Below, one piece after another: positions 39,936 through 51,326 of a stretch of 64,000 bases of DNA. This DNA comes from Euborellia annulipes (Eukaryota; Arthropoda; Insecta; Dermaptera; Anisolabididae). The stretch lies in the NCBI GenBank assembly GCA_023213315.1, contig JAKCPI010013962.1, positions 1 to 64,000 of the forward strand, written 5' to 3'. The notes under the pieces were generated by a model. The model did no database searches, had not been told where the DNA came from, and was given only the letters and a program-made list of their open reading frames with translations. The stretch's first letter is position 1. Each line of letters opens with the position of its first letter. A program made the translations under genes and the position numbers.

Positions 39936-40690
39936 AACCGACTTCAAAAAAATTAAATGCAACAAATAAAAAATAATTTTTAAGAAAAAAATAAAACCGA
40001 CTTCAAAAAATTAAATGCAACAAATAAAATACACTAAAAGGTATAAAATAATTATTATCTTATTTAGTTACAACTAAACGACGAAATATTAACATGAAAT
40101 TACTTTTTGAAGTCGGTGCCAAACAAACTATACCTATAAGCGAGCGTACCCGCCAAACGTACTAAGTAAGATCCGTCGAGTGCGATTCATAAAAGGTATA
40201 TGTTTGGCACCGACTTCAAAAAGTAATTTCATGTTAATATTTCGTCGTTTAGTTGTAACTAAATAAGATAATAATTATTTTATACCTTTTAGTGTATTTT
40301 ATTTGTTGCATTTAATTTTTTGAAGTCGGTTTTATTTTTTTCTTAAAAATTATTTTTATTTTCCTCTTTTTAGTGATGTTATTAATAGTGATCATATCAT
40401 CAGAACTTGACCAAATTAATATGGCACCATCCCTAAGATACCCCCTTTCGAATAAAAAAAGAATCATCGAAATCGGTTCATAAACAAAGAAGTTAGGCCT
40501 GAACAAACCTAACAAAAAAGGTCTAATACCTATGAAAAAAAATGGGACCAATCGGAAGGTAGACTGAACCCAATGCAAAATATTTTTCAAAATCGGTTCA
40601 CAATTGGCGGAGATATGAGGTAACATAGGCACAAAAAAAAAAAAAAAAATTCAGTCGAATAGAGAACCTCCTCCTTTTTTGAAGTCGGTT
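39936..40690. mobile_element. CCGACTTC family member (near full length)
   Basis: Starts with TTTTAAGAAAAAAATAAAACC and CGACTTCAAAAA, contains a palindrome with arms of about 150 bp (40002-40150 / 40175-40330, with GCCAAACAAAC/TGTTTGGC near the centre), then a ~350-bp unpaired part ending TTTTTTGAAGTCGGTT. Confidence 0.85.
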
Positions 40691-40734
40691 GTAAATAAAC
40701 AGAACGAAAAGTCGTACAAGATTCTGGGGTAATT

Positions 40735-41000
40735 ATTTATATTTAGTTACAACTAAACGACGAAATATTAACATGAAATCACTTTTTGCAAAGTCGGTGC
40801 CAAACAAACTATATAAGCGAGCTTACCCGCCAAACGTTAGTAAGATCTGTCGAGTGCGATTCATAAAATGTATATGTTTGGCACCGACTTCAAAAAGTGA
40901 TTTCATGTTAATAATTTCGTCGTTTAGTTGTAACTAAATAAGATAATTATTTTATACCAATTTAGTTGCATTTAATTTTTTGTAAGTCGGTTTTATTTTT
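40735..41000. mobile_element. CCGACTTC family, palindromic half only
   Basis: The palindrome around GCCAAACAAACTATATAAGCG with partly decayed ends (TTTGCAAAGTCGGTGCC). Confidence 0.75.
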
Positions 41001-41030
41001 TATATATAATAATTATTTTTAAATAAGCTG

Positions 41031-41588
41031 ACGTGTTCTGATGTGGCCATCCACTTGACTTTACCATACAACCTGGCCCCTCACTTATATTTAATATTTA
41101 ATAAAATTATTTATAATCATGTAGGGGGGGGGTTAGTTTTTGCATTTTTAGACTTCTGGGGTCCCACTGATTATGTATACAAAATTTGGTTGAGTTTGCT
41201 CAGAATGGCCTAGATTTTTAATTACCCCCCCCCCCCAATTTATATGCACCAAAATCTAATCAGCTCTTAATCTCAATGGACCAAAACTACGTGTGAAATT
41301 TGGTTTCGATATTCACACTAGTTTTTGAGCTAGCTCGTCCACAAAAATTTGGTAACGCACAGACTAAAGACCTAACAGACATTTTGACAAAACAATTATT
41401 ATCTCGAAAAATATAATTTTTTCGATGTTCACTTATTAGAGCTTTTTTGTAGAGCGAAATGCCATGGTTTCGCTCAATTTTTTTAATCAAAATAGTTTCA
41501 GCCGTTTTTGAGATATTTCGAAAAAAAGAAGGAAAAAAAAACACTTTTTTCATGCACGATTACAATACTTGACCATACCCTGTATGGT
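41031..41588 (-). mobile_element. G-tract element, copy 3
   Basis: Runs from GCTGACGTGTTCTGATGTGG to CCATACCCTGTATGGTA, with only two G-tracts and no array. Confidence 0.85.
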
Positions 41589-41933
41589 AGCTTATGGGCC
41601 AAAAGCTTGCTATCCCTTCTAGCCTAGATCGAGCTTAATTTTCGAATTTCGTAGCTCTGAGACTTATGGTTGCGAAACTGACCAATGGATTTTGGCCCCT
41701 TTTTGGCCTCTGGGTCTATAATATCCGGTTTAGTAGGGGCATCGATTCCTTCCACCTAGAAGTTACAAAATGAAATTAACTTTTTTCATCTCTGAGATAC
41801 AAGCTCTCAAATAGTCAGGACCCAAGCAGGCGATCGAATACTTCACATTACTATATTCTACAGAATATAAATGTGAAAGTAAAAATTTACATGGATACCT
41901 TTTCTACATATCATCATCATTGAGTATACAGTC
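41589..41933. repeat. Repeat shared with 18001-18290, then unassigned DNA
   Basis: 41597-41690 matches the 18-kb repeat. The rest, to a (TCA)n stretch at 41912, shows no gene. Confidence 0.55.
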
Positions 41934-42608
41934 CTAAGACTGGTTTGATGCAACCACCCGTCTCCACTCGGCTCTGTCCCCCGCCAGCTGTTTGACCTCT
42001 CTAAATGTCTGGCATCCCATATCCCCAATTATTTGGTTGAAATATTCTAATCTGGGTCTTCCCCTTCCCCTTTTCTTTCCCACCTCCCCCTCCAAGATAT
42101 CCCTAAGCAGTCCCCCATGTCTCAGTGTGTGCCCCATCATCTGACCTCTTCTCTTCTTCAGACTCTTCCACAAGGTTCTTCTTTCTCCGATTCTTCCAAG
42201 AACTTCTTCATTTGTAATTTTATCCATCCATTTGATATTCATCATTCTTCTGTAGCACCACATTTCGAAAGCCTCTAATCTCTTTCTCTCCGCTTCTCTA
42301 ATTGTCCAGGTTTCACACCCGTACATGGCTATGCTCCATACATATGTCTTCAATAGCATCTTCCTGTTTTCTAAGCTGATTGAGGAGGAGCATAGTAGTT
42401 TTTGTTTTGAATTAAACCCCATTTTTGCTTGGGCAATTCTTGATTTAATTTCGTTTTCGCTCCTCCCATCCCATGTTATTTTACTTCCTAGGTAGCGGAA
42501 TTCCTTAACTCCTTCTAGGTTTTCTTGGTTAATTTTGATGCATTCCTGTCTCGTTTGTTCTTTTTTTGTACATACTAGGACCTTGGTTTTATTCTTGTTT
42601 ATTTTCAT
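41934..42608 (-). pseudogene. Non-LTR retrotransposon RT C-terminal half, 5'-truncated
   Basis: 224 codons ending in VVASNQS. It contains KEFRYLGSKITWDG, AMYGCETWTIREAERKRLEAFEMWCYRRMM, WMDKITNEEVL and the RGRGRPRL segment of the reverse-transcriptase thumb and C-terminal region in RTE/CR1-type elements. The palm motifs with the catalytic aspartates are missing, so it is a 5'-truncated copy. The 3' end runs into a CATCATCAT repeat at 41912, the usual simple-repeat tail. No frameshift in the part that remains. Confidence 0.88.
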
Positions 42609-42942
42609 TTTGATTTCTTCTATTAGGATTTGTGGGTTAATTTTAGTACTGTACTTTTTTGACGTTTTTTCGCTTCAGCCATTGTCGCAACACAAGGGCG
42701 TGCCCAGGATTTCACCTAGGGGGGGGGGGGCAGCTCATATTGTAGTTTCGAGGAAGAGGGGGTGGGGAAAAAAGTGTACTAAATTCTGCTGAGAATGAAA
42801 TACTGTATAATATTGTTACTGCCACTGAGAGAGGAGACAGAGGGGAATGTCACATTGTATTTCCTTCACTGACCTTTCAAAACCCTGAAGAAGGAGGGAA
42901 TAAACCTCCGAAACGTCGGCTTTGAATAAAAAAAGATAGTTA
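42609..42942. repeat. TTAA-element scrap, G-tract and hammerhead motif
   Basis: 42655-42692 matches the conserved ORF of the TTAA element (TTTTTTGACGTTTTTTCGCT). A G12 tract lies at 42719-42730. A hammerhead motif follows at 42875. Confidence 0.65.
42875..42926 (+). ncRNA. Hammerhead ribozyme-like motif 15
   Basis: Plus strand TTCAAAACC, CTGAAGA (42885), unpaired A, GGAGG/CCTCC, GAAACGTC, GGCTTTGAA. Helix I pairs CC/GG and, after an internal loop, TTCAAA/TTTGAA. Same family as motif 1. Confidence 0.8.
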
Positions 42943-43351
42943 GCTCAAAAACTAGTGTGAATATAAAACGAAATTTCAAATGTAGTTTTAGGTGCATTGA
43001 GATTAAGAGCTGATTAGATTTTGGTTGAAATCGGACCCAAAATTAAGGGGGGGGGGTTGGGTAAAAATTATAAACTTATAATAACGAAAAGATTAATTAT
43101 ATTTTTTTGGGAACAAAATTGGGGGGAGGGTCAAAAAATAAAATTCTAGGCCCTTGGACCAAACCCAACCAAATATTGAATAGTTTTGGTTAGTTTTTGC
43201 ACTTTTAGTCTTCTGGGGGGCTCACTGATTATGTATACAAAATTTGGTTGAGTTTGGTCCAAGGGCCTAGAATTGTATTTTTTGACCCTCCCCCACCCTC
43301 TAAATGATTTTATTAAATATTAAATATAAGAGAGGGGCCAAGCATATGGTA
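42943..43351 (+). mobile_element. G-tract element, copy 4 (internally rearranged)
   Basis: Left part AGCTCAAAAACTAGTGTGAA and TTAAGAGCTGATTAGATTTT, then G-tracts in both orientations (43047 and 43274 region), ending near CATATGGTAA. The two halves are partly inverted. Confidence 0.7.
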
Positions 43352-43619
43352 ACCGTAGAATCACGCTTTCCGTGGCGCCGCGATCTGACGACGGATTCTT
43401 ATAGAACTCGTCAAAATAAGACGAAAATCAAGAATGGTGTAGGTTCTTGGTGAAACATATTTAAATAAAGTAAAGGAAATTAAAAAAATATTAATTATTT
43501 TTTTTTAATTTTCTTTACTTTATATATATTTTTTATCGGTTCTATTTTTTAGTTGCCAGCTTGTCTTCTAAGGGGCACCCGCCCCCCCTCACCCTGCCCA
43601 TAGCTGGGCACGCCCAGAG
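43352..43619. other. Unassigned, with a short palindrome
   Basis: AAAGTAAAGGAAATTAAAAAAA (43459) and its near complement at 43500 flank ATTAATTATT. Nothing coding. Confidence 0.4.
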
Positions 43620-43835
43620 TCCCAACAGCATTCAATCGCTTATTAAGAACTTTTCCTTTTATAAATCCCCCTTTATAATGTACTTTATCTGAAATAAAAT
43701 ATATAAAAGCTCGGACAATGTTGCCAGATTTGTCAAACGAGCACGGGATTGGCTAGTAGTGGTACATAAACTGCAAAAAGTTTTGGGCTTATGAGTTATG
43801 AATCCTTATTGTCTGTTCTATATACTCTAGCATTA
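43620..43835 (-). mobile_element. TTAA element fragment
   Basis: Matches 23018-23265 of copy 1 (CAATCGCTTATTAAGAAC, GCTCGGACAATGTTGCCAG, TATACTCTAGCATTAACTTT) and is cut by a CCGACTTC unit at 43841. Confidence 0.75.
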
Positions 43836-44794
43836 ACTTTTTAACCGACTTCAAAAAAGGAGGAGGTTATCAATTCGACTGAATTTTTTTTTGTCTTGTT
43901 ACCTGATATCTTCGCCAATTGTGAACCGATTTTGATGATTTTTTTGCATTGGGTTCAGTATAGTTTCCGATTGGTGCCAATTTAAATTTCATTGGTATTG
44001 GGCCTTTTTTGTTATGTTTGTTCAGCGCATAACTTCTTTGTTTATGAACCGATTTTAATGATTCTTTTGTTTTGGATCAGTATAGCTCCAAGGTAGTCAA
44101 GATACCTAACTATGTATTTATTTATTTTATGTATGTTCAGCGAGAACTTTTTGCCACGTGGACCGATTTCGATGATTCTTTTTTTATTGGAAAGGGGGTA
44201 CCTTAGGGGTGGTCCCATATTAATTTGGTCAAGTTCTGATGATATGATCAATGACGAAATAACGTAAATCTCCAATTCTTATGAGCAAATAATCGAAATT
44301 ATAATAAATAAAATCTTTTATAAAAAAAAATCTTAAAACATTCATTTAAAACCCGCAAACGTTTCGAGAGAATTTCTATATTTATGAATTGAATTTTATT
44401 ATCATTTTCTGATTCATTCGCCCGACGCTTTCTCTTACGAGATGCATGCAAGGTATTATATTAAGTCACTATTAATAACATCACTAAAAAGAGAAAAATA
44501 AAAATAATTTTTATAAAAAAAAAATAAAACCGACTTCAAAAAAATTAAATGCAACAAATAAAATAATAAGAACTCAAAAATCAAATAAAATGCACTAAAA
44601 GGTATAAAATAATTATCTAATTTAGTTACAACTAAACGATGAAATATTTAAATGAAAAAGTTTTTGTTTTGCCGAGAGTAGCAGAGTTGTTGATTCACAA
44701 AGAGAAACAAAGAGGTTGTCCTCTGCTTGATGCAAATAAACATATACACATATATATCAAGATGATATATCTGTATATATATTATTTATTTGTT

Positions 44795-44840
44795 TGAGAC
44801 TATAGTTTCGAAGACTTGGTCTTCATCATCAGTCTTTCTT
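44795..44840 (-). ncRNA. Hammerhead ribozyme-like motif 9
   Basis: Minus strand CTGATGA, T, GAAGAC-CAA-GTCTTC, GAAA, CTATAG, GTC; helix I GA/TC. Confidence 0.75.
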
Positions 44841-45246
44841 CAATTATAAATGTTTTTCATGGAGTCAATATCATATGGATATTGAAAACTTGGTGTTCCT
44901 TCGTCACTGGAAGGCTAGGAACTAACAAAGACATCTCTCCGGGCTCACACTCAAATATAACCATATGTTTCCCTTTCTCCTTTTCTCTCCTTAGAAAGGA
45001 GAAGGTTTTTCTTTATCTTTTGTTAGCAAACATCTTAAGTAGATTCTATTGGATAATTCAATTTGATTGTTTAAACAGAGTGAATTTCTATTCGCAATAA
45101 TTCTAAGGAGAAAGGAGAAAGGCATATGGTTATATTTGAGTGTGAGCCCGAATCTTTGTTAGTTCCTAGCCTTCCAGTGACGAAGGAACACCAAGTTTTC
45201 AATATCCATATGATATTGACTCCATGAAAAACATTTATAATTGAAG

Positions 45247-45292
45247 AAAGACTGATGATGAAGACCAAGTCTTCGAAACTATAGTCTCAAAC
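45247..45292 (+). ncRNA. Hammerhead ribozyme-like motif 10
   Basis: Plus strand CTGATGA at 45252, same helices as motif 9, GTC at 45284. Opposed partner. Confidence 0.75.
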
Positions 45293-45665
45293 AAATAAAT
45301 AATATATATACAGATATATCATCTTGATATATATGTGTATATGTTTATTTGCATCAAGCAGAGGACAACCCCTTTTGTTTCTCTTTGTGGATGAAATATT
45401 AACATGAAATCACTTTTTGAAGTCGGTGCTAAACAAACTACCTATAAGCGACCGTATCCGCCAAACGTACTAAATAAGATCCGTCGAGTTCGATTTATAA
45501 AATGTATATTTTTGGCAACGACTTCAAAAAGTGATTTCATGTAAAAATTTCGTCTTTTAGTTGTAACTAAATTAGATAATTATTTTATGCCTTTTAGTGC
45601 ATTTGATTTGATTTTTGAGTTCTTATTATTTTATTTGTTGCATTTAATTTTTTTGAAGTCGGTTT

Positions 45666-46101
45666 TTTGTCCTCTTAATGAAAAAAGCTGAGGTTAATTT
45701 CAGTGTATACATCTTTAAATTAAGCAGAGATCCGATTTTCAGATGTGTGTAGTTAAGAATCCTAGTAAAATTGACTGGGGCAGTCTGAAAGAGTTAATGG
45801 CAGATTCGATCTTTATCCCTGCTAGAAGCACAAAGCCGTTAAGACCTGAAAGTGACTAATATAAGTATTTATTTACTAGTTATTCTACAGAAAATTTTAC
45901 TCGAAGAGACGCCAGCATGTTGCGTTTTCTATGGAACGTAATTTGGTGGTTTCCTATAATGCCTTCCACATAATTATCATGAAAGGGACCCCCATCCCCC
46001 ATTCACCGAAGATGAGGACCCAAAAGAGGAACTGCTATAGATCAATACTAAGATGTGCAGAGAGATATCACAAAATTTAATCAGGTCTTAATCTCAAGTA
46101 C
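45666..46101. other. Unassigned AT-rich DNA
   Basis: No credible ORF; 45700-45850 has mixed composition and no recognised family. Confidence 0.4.
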
Positions 46102-46450
46102 CTGGAGCCACCGAGCGATGCACGGTAACCCCTGACCCCCCCCCCCCCGAAACCACGCACCTCGCCCCCACCACTGCATCCCCACCGCCACCCCCACTCC
46201 GTCCCACCCCAATCCCCCCACCCCCGGATCCCCCACAACTGCACCCCACCTCCTGCACCCCCACATCCACCCCACCCCGCACCCAGTTTTTGCATTTCTA
46301 GCTTTCTAATGGTCCACATATTATGTGTATATTTGTTTACTCGTACACCAATTTGCCCACATTCGTTCATATTGATAAACATTATAAAAAAATAAATAGG
46401 AAAATAATAATAAAAAAAATAATCGTATAGGATCTGAAATAAAAACATAA
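46102..46450 (-). mobile_element. Helitron-like family X, 3' part (copy 3)
   Basis: On the minus strand it contains TAGAAATGCAAAAACTGGGT, a long G-rich stretch (46129-46282) and the 3' hairpin GGTTACCGTGCATCGCTCGG, ending CTCCAG. Same order at 63540-63779 and, inverted, 51327-51590. Gly-rich ORFs over the G-rich stretch are artefacts. Confidence 0.65.
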
Positions 46451-46627
46451 AATTAAATAAGATTTGTTTCCAAGTTATATAAAATAAACTGCAACGGATC
46501 GTTGCTAAACTTTATCCAAATTCATTTGAAATATTAATATGTTTGTTCCTTTATTATTAATCAGATATCACTTGCAATTTGTAGTTCATATTGACATTAA
46601 TTCAAAAATAATTCTCATTTAAGAGTC

Positions 46628-46965
46628 GAGGAATAACCATTCCACATTGGATTTTTGACATTTCGGTTATTATTGTAACCATTGCTGAAGACATAGAGGA
46701 ATCGACTTAAAATCAAAAATAGCCATCGATTCTCATCTAATACTTGAGGAATAACAATTCTACATTAGGTTTTTGACGTTTCGATTATTATTGGTAACCA
46801 TTGCTGAAGACATGGAGGAATCGACTTAAAATCAAAAATAACGATCGATTCTCATCTAATACTAGAGGAATAACCTTATTGCATTCAATTTTTGATGTTT
46901 TGACCATTAATGGCAACCTCTATTGAAAACGTGGAAGAATCGACTTAAAATCAAAAAGACTAAAT
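46628..46965. repeat. 118-bp tandem repeat, 3 units
   Basis: GAGGAATAACA/C recurs at 46628, 46746 and 46865, each unit containing GAATCGACTTAAAATCAAAA. The centre of the fold-back at 13849-14729 contains related units. Confidence 0.85.
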
Positions 46966-47151
46966 TCTTTTATGGCAAACAACTCAAACTTGAGTCCGAA
47001 ATAAATTTATATTGGTTGTATAAACCTCTTTGAGTTTTATTTCATTCACTGTGAAACTACACACCCTTTACTTTATTAATTAATATCATGGTTCACCCCA
47101 ATAATTAGTAGAGATTGTGGTGTTGGTGCAAGGTGAAACATCTTTAATAAA
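46966..47151. other. AT-rich gap with shared module
   Basis: AGAGATTGTGGTGTTGGTGC (47110) matches 10028. Confidence 0.45.
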
Positions 47152-47558
47152 TTTTATAAGATCAGGAACGAGGCTTAATGAATCCGGTGGAAAGATGGAA
47201 TCCTTTGAGAATGATGGTTATTTTTCAAAATAAAAAAATCTTCATCATGGTTGTTAATTTATTTTATTTTGATCATGAAACGTTTCGGCTTCAACTCGAC
47301 GCCATCTTCAGTCTGCAATTACATTCAACATTACCTTACATTAAATTTGATAATTTATATCTTATAATTCACAAACATGAATTCAGACAGTTTTGAAGCC
47401 GAAACGTTTCATGATCAAAATAAAATAAAGTAAGAAGATTTTGCTACCAATGCGAAGCATGGGGAAAGTATTGTAATTTTATTTTGAAAAATAACCATCA
47501 TTCTCAAAGGATTCCATCTTCCACCGTTCATTAAGCCTCGTTCCCTGATCTTATAAAA
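47152..47558. mobile_element. Fold-back with hammerhead in one arm
   Basis: Arms TTTTATAAGATCAGGAACGA (47152) and its complement ending 47558 enclose ATGGAATCCTTTGAGAATGA/complement. The left arm has a full hammerhead (minus), the right arm only its 3' half (GAAGCCGAAACGTTTC, 47396). Confidence 0.85.
47270..47317 (-). ncRNA. Hammerhead ribozyme-like motif 12
   Basis: Minus strand CTGAAGA, unpaired T, GGC/GCC helix II with an 11-base loop, GAAACG, TT. Helix I only GA/TC. Confidence 0.6.
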
Positions 47559-47805
47559 TAATATAGGAATCAATTAAGTACTTGTCCAAAATAATCTTTA
47601 GAAAGATAAGAGTAAATAAATATTATATTTAATGTTATTCATTTACTATGAGTTAAGGATTCTTGGTCACTTGATCTGGGCATTAAAATTAAAAAATTAA
47701 AAGATGTAAATTTTTTTTCAATATATATATATATATCTACTTATATATATCGGGCTATCAACTAGGAAGTACAGAAAATAAAAGTTATTCTCTAAGTAAA
47801 ATTTG
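47559..47805. other. AT-rich gap
   Basis: (TA)n near 47721-47735. No gene. Confidence 0.4.
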
Positions 47806-49052
47806 GTACAAGGGCCTAGATTTTCATTTTTTGACCCCCCCCCCCCATTTTGGGCGGTTAGTTTTTGCATTTTTAGACTTCTGGGGTCCCACTGATTATG
47901 TATACAAAATTTGGTTGAGTTTGCTCAAATGGCCTAGATTTTTAATTTTTAACCCCCCTCCACCCCCCTTAATTTTGGGTCGATATGCACCAAAATCTAA
48001 TCAGCTCTTAATCTCAATGGACCAAAACTACGTGTGAAATTTGGTTTCGATATTCACACTAGTTTTTGAGCTAGCTCGTCCACAAAAATTTGGTAACGCA
48101 CAGACTAACTAACAGACTAACAGACATTTTGACAAAACAATTATTATCTCGAAAAATATAATTTTTTCGATGTTCACTTATTAGAGCTTTTTTGTAGAGC
48201 GAAATGCCATGGTTTGCTAATTTTACTTTACCATACAGGGTATGGTCAAGTATTGTAATCGTGCATGAAAAAAGTGGTTTTTTTCCTTCTTTTTTTCAAA
48301 ATATCTAAAAAACGGCTGAAACTATTTCGATTAAAAAAATTGAGCGAAACCATGGCATTTCGGTCTACAAAAAAGCTCTAATAAGTGAACATCGAAAAAA
48401 TTATATTTTTCGAGATAATAATTGTTTTGTCAAAATGTCTGTTAGTTAGTTAGTTAGTCTGTGCGTTACCAAATTTGTGGACGAGCTAGCTCAAAAACTA
48501 GTGTGAATATCGAAACCAAATTTCACACGTAGTTTTGGTCCATTGAGATTAAGAGCTGATTAGATTTTGGTGCATATCGACCCAAAATTAAGGGGGGTGG
48601 AGGGGGGTTAAAAATTAAAAATCTAGGTCGTTTGAGCAAACTCAACCAAATTTTGTATACATAATCAGTGGGCCCCCAGAAGTCTAAAAATGCAAAAACT
48701 AACCGCCCAAAATGGGGGGGGGGGCGGAGGGTCAAAAAATGAAAATCTTGGCCATTTACCAAACTCAACCAAATTTTGTATACATAATCAGTGGGACCCA
48801 AGAAGTCTAAAAATGCAAAAACTAACCGCCCGAAATGGGGGGGAGGGTCAAAAAATGAAAATCTTGGCCATTTACCAAACTCAACCAAATTTTGTATACA
48901 TAATCAGTGGGCCCCAGGAGTCTAAAAATGCAAAAACTAACCCCCCCCCCCTACATGATTATAAATAATTTTATTAAATATTAAATATAAGTGAGGGGCC
49001 AGGTTGTATGGTAAAGTCAAGTGGATGGCCACATCAGAACACGTCAGCTTAT
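47806..49052. mobile_element. G-tract element palindrome (two opposed copies)
   Basis: 47806-48224 is a minus-oriented partial copy and 48228-49052 a plus-oriented full copy; they meet near 48225 at a CTTTACCATACAGGGTATGG end. The plus copy has three ~121-bp units with G-tracts at 48714, 48837 and a final C-tract at 48941. Confidence 0.85.
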
Positions 49053-49805
49053 TTTTTTAAACATTCAAATCAGCTCGGAATTTTTCACTATAATTAGTCA
49101 TGTTCACGCCAACTTAGCGGGCAATTTTCAGAGGCCATTGTTTTGGCCACCCTACCTTAGAATAATTAATTTTTCAAAACGTAAATCAAAATCAGTTTTC
49201 TTGGTAATTTTAGAGAATATAATACCTTTTAGAATATACAATGGTTGAATAGAGTTTTGAGTGGTTGGAAATATTGTTTCTTTTGTCCACTATATGCTGG
49301 AGGACTACGTTAGGCTGTTAAGGAAAAAGGGCGGCCCGTGTGTGTTTATATTGCTCACTTGGAGAGCAAAGGCAGGCAGGCGTTGGTCCACAAAAGAGCC
49401 ATCCATCCCCACTTGAAAGAGATCGTCCTCTGGGATTATTCCTCTTGACCAGAGAGAAGGGGGCCGCCCCGCCGTGGGTTATCAAAGCTCCTGTGGGAAG
49501 AACAAGCCGAGGCCTCCATGTCTTGTCGACCGAAATAAACCCACTTCATGGCTTGGGAAAGAGACAAGTCACACAGGTAAAAAAATTGGACAACAAACAA
49601 AATAACTATAACTAATATAAAAAAATCCCATTTTGATCTTTAGGATAATATTTAGAAAACATTTGTGGCTGCTGCACGGAGGTGTTAAGGAAAATAAACC
49701 ATCGGAATGTGATCCGAATATGGGCTACTTCAAAATCCCATGAAATTTAAATGCTGCGATTTTCGGGGATAAATGATTCTGATTCTCGGGATTTCCCGAC
49801 ATCTG
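49053..49805. other. Unassigned, with a GC-rich island
   Basis: 49320-49580 is GC-rich and ends CACACAG before GTAAAAAAAT (49577), a donor-like junction. A 91-codon frame covers it but shows no domain. Could be a non-coding exon or element UTR; low certainty. Confidence 0.35.
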
Positions 49806-49944
49806 TTAAGGTAGTTGTTCCACCATATGGGTTTTCTTAGGATTTTTTTGAAATTTAGACAGATTATTATTTAAATACTTGTGCATCGATTGGTGGCAAA
49901 ACGAATTTATGAACAATAGTAGTTCCGGAGATATTAAATTTCAA

Positions 49945-50778
49945 AATTCGAGTTACGCCGACGATAGCACTCTACACGGCAAACCCGCACTCCCGAATAA
50001 TCGAATCAATGTTGCCTCCTCAATTACTCTCGACCTAGACAAACTGAATAAATGGGGCTCTCAAAATTTAGTTAACTTTAATTCAAACAAGACTCAATGT
50101 TGTCTAATTTCTAGGCGCGAAAATAAAGATTTCCCTGATATTCACTTCGATTCGAATACCCTGAAAATGTGTGACAGCCTATCCATGTTGGGCGTCTCTG
50201 TCGCATCTGACCTGTCTTGGAATGAACACATCTCCTCTGTGGCGAAATCTGCAGCAAGGAAGATTGGCTTCTTATTCAGGTCCAAGCGATTTTACAAACC
50301 CCCACAACTTCTCACCATCTACAAGGCCCAAATCCGCCCCTGTCTCGAATACGGCTCTCATCTATGGAGAGGAGCCTCAAAATATTCTCTTGCTACCCTT
50401 GATGCAATTCAGAAACGAGCCGTCAGGCTAATTGACGATTCTACCCTCACCGACTCCCTCGACTCGCTGGCTCATCGAAGAAATGTCTCTGCCCTTTCCC
50501 TTTTCTATAGATACTATCACGGCAGGTGCTCTGATGAGATAAAATCAATAATTCCCCCCAAAGCATGCTTTGCACGTAGCACGCGTTTTGCCGACTCCCA
50601 ACACTCTTTCGCGGTCAAATTAGAAAAGTGCCGGACCACTTCATTCGCCAATACATATATCCCCATGACTTCAAGGAACTGGAACTCCCTCCCAGCCTCC
50701 ATCTTTCCCAGCACTTATAATCTTCAAACCTTCAAAACCGGAGTGCATAGACACCTACGTCTACACCCTCTCACTTAA
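49945..50778 (+). pseudogene. LINE ORF2 reverse transcriptase, C-terminal part
   Basis: Reading begins at SYADDSTLHGK, the RT catalytic YADD, so the truncation falls just upstream of it. It continues with LNKWGSQNLVNFNSNKTQ, LGVSVASDLSWNEHI, IRPCLEYGSHLWRGA, and ends FKTGVHRHLRLHPLT. This is a Jockey/CR1-type RT with its C-terminal domain. The frame is open upstream to 49879, but those ~22 residues (MCIDWWQNEFMNNSSSGDIK) come from the target element, not the LINE. No disruption within the remaining part. Confidence 0.9.
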
Positions 50779-50870
50779 TCAACTTTCCCTTCTCTTCGGT
50801 AATGCAAGGGTCTTTCGAGATCCATAGGGGCTGCATCTTTACTGGTACACCCCTTCTTGCATTCGATTGC

Positions 50871-50910
<40 letters not shown>
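49945..50910 (+). mobile_element. 5'-truncated LINE insertion with poly(A) tail
   Basis: Comparison with copy 1 of the host element (22290) shows foreign sequence beginning at about 49945 and ending in an A-run of about 37 bases (50874-50910), after which GAGTTTTTCAGACTC resumes host sequence. 3' UTR of about 95 bp. Target duplication cannot be separated from the A-run. Confidence 0.9.
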
Positions 50911-50913
<3 letters not shown>

Positions 50914-51326
50914 TTTTTCAGACTCTATAATTGCACTATAGGGATATCGGAAAGTTTACATACATATTTAATTATAATTAAGAAACTCTTCTTACCATTG
51001 TTATAAAAAACTAAACCAACATTAAACAATAACTAATACATTTTTTAAGAAAATTTTAATTCATAGTTACAACACAGTTTCTGAGATAATAATGAATAAA
51101 TAATAAAAATGTATAATGAAAAATTTACACTAAAAACAAGCTGGCAACAACGCATTTATTTAACCTAAAAAGTGGGTTAACTTTAGTAATTTTTTTGACG
51201 TTTTTTCGCTTCAGCCATTGTCGCAACAGCTTTCAATCGCTTATTAAGAACTTTTTGTTTTATAAATCTTCCTTTATAATGTACTTTATCTGACATTTCT
51301 ATGATAAAATGTTCTAAGGACAAACT

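Larger units (their letters stand above)
44649..45389. mobile_element. Hammerhead fold-back insertion with 11-bp target duplication
   Basis: GATGAAATATT is present at 44638-44648 and 45390-45400; uninterrupted family members (for example 35955, GACGAAATATTAACATG) show the site once. The insert is a palindrome of about 340-bp arms carrying motifs 9 and 10, with outer GCCGAGAGTAGCAGAG-type ends and a centre near 45030 (CTCCTTTTCTCTCCTTAG ... GGAGAAAGGAG). Confidence 0.9.
43838..45665. mobile_element. CCGACTTC family member split by a hammerhead fold-back
   Basis: Left part 43838-44648 starts AACCGACTTCAAAAAAGGAG; right part 45390-45665 ends TTTTTTTGAAGTCGG. The family's internal module (AAGAGAAAAATAAAAATAA, CTCTTACGAGATGCATGC) is present. 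The split falls at GATGAAATATT. Confidence 0.85.

Noticed and set aside
46077..46448. Glycine/tryptophan-rich frames
   Set aside because: Produced by the G-rich tract of family X.
49879..49944. N-terminus of the LINE frame as LINE protein
   Set aside because: These codons align with the target element (22230-22300), not with a LINE.
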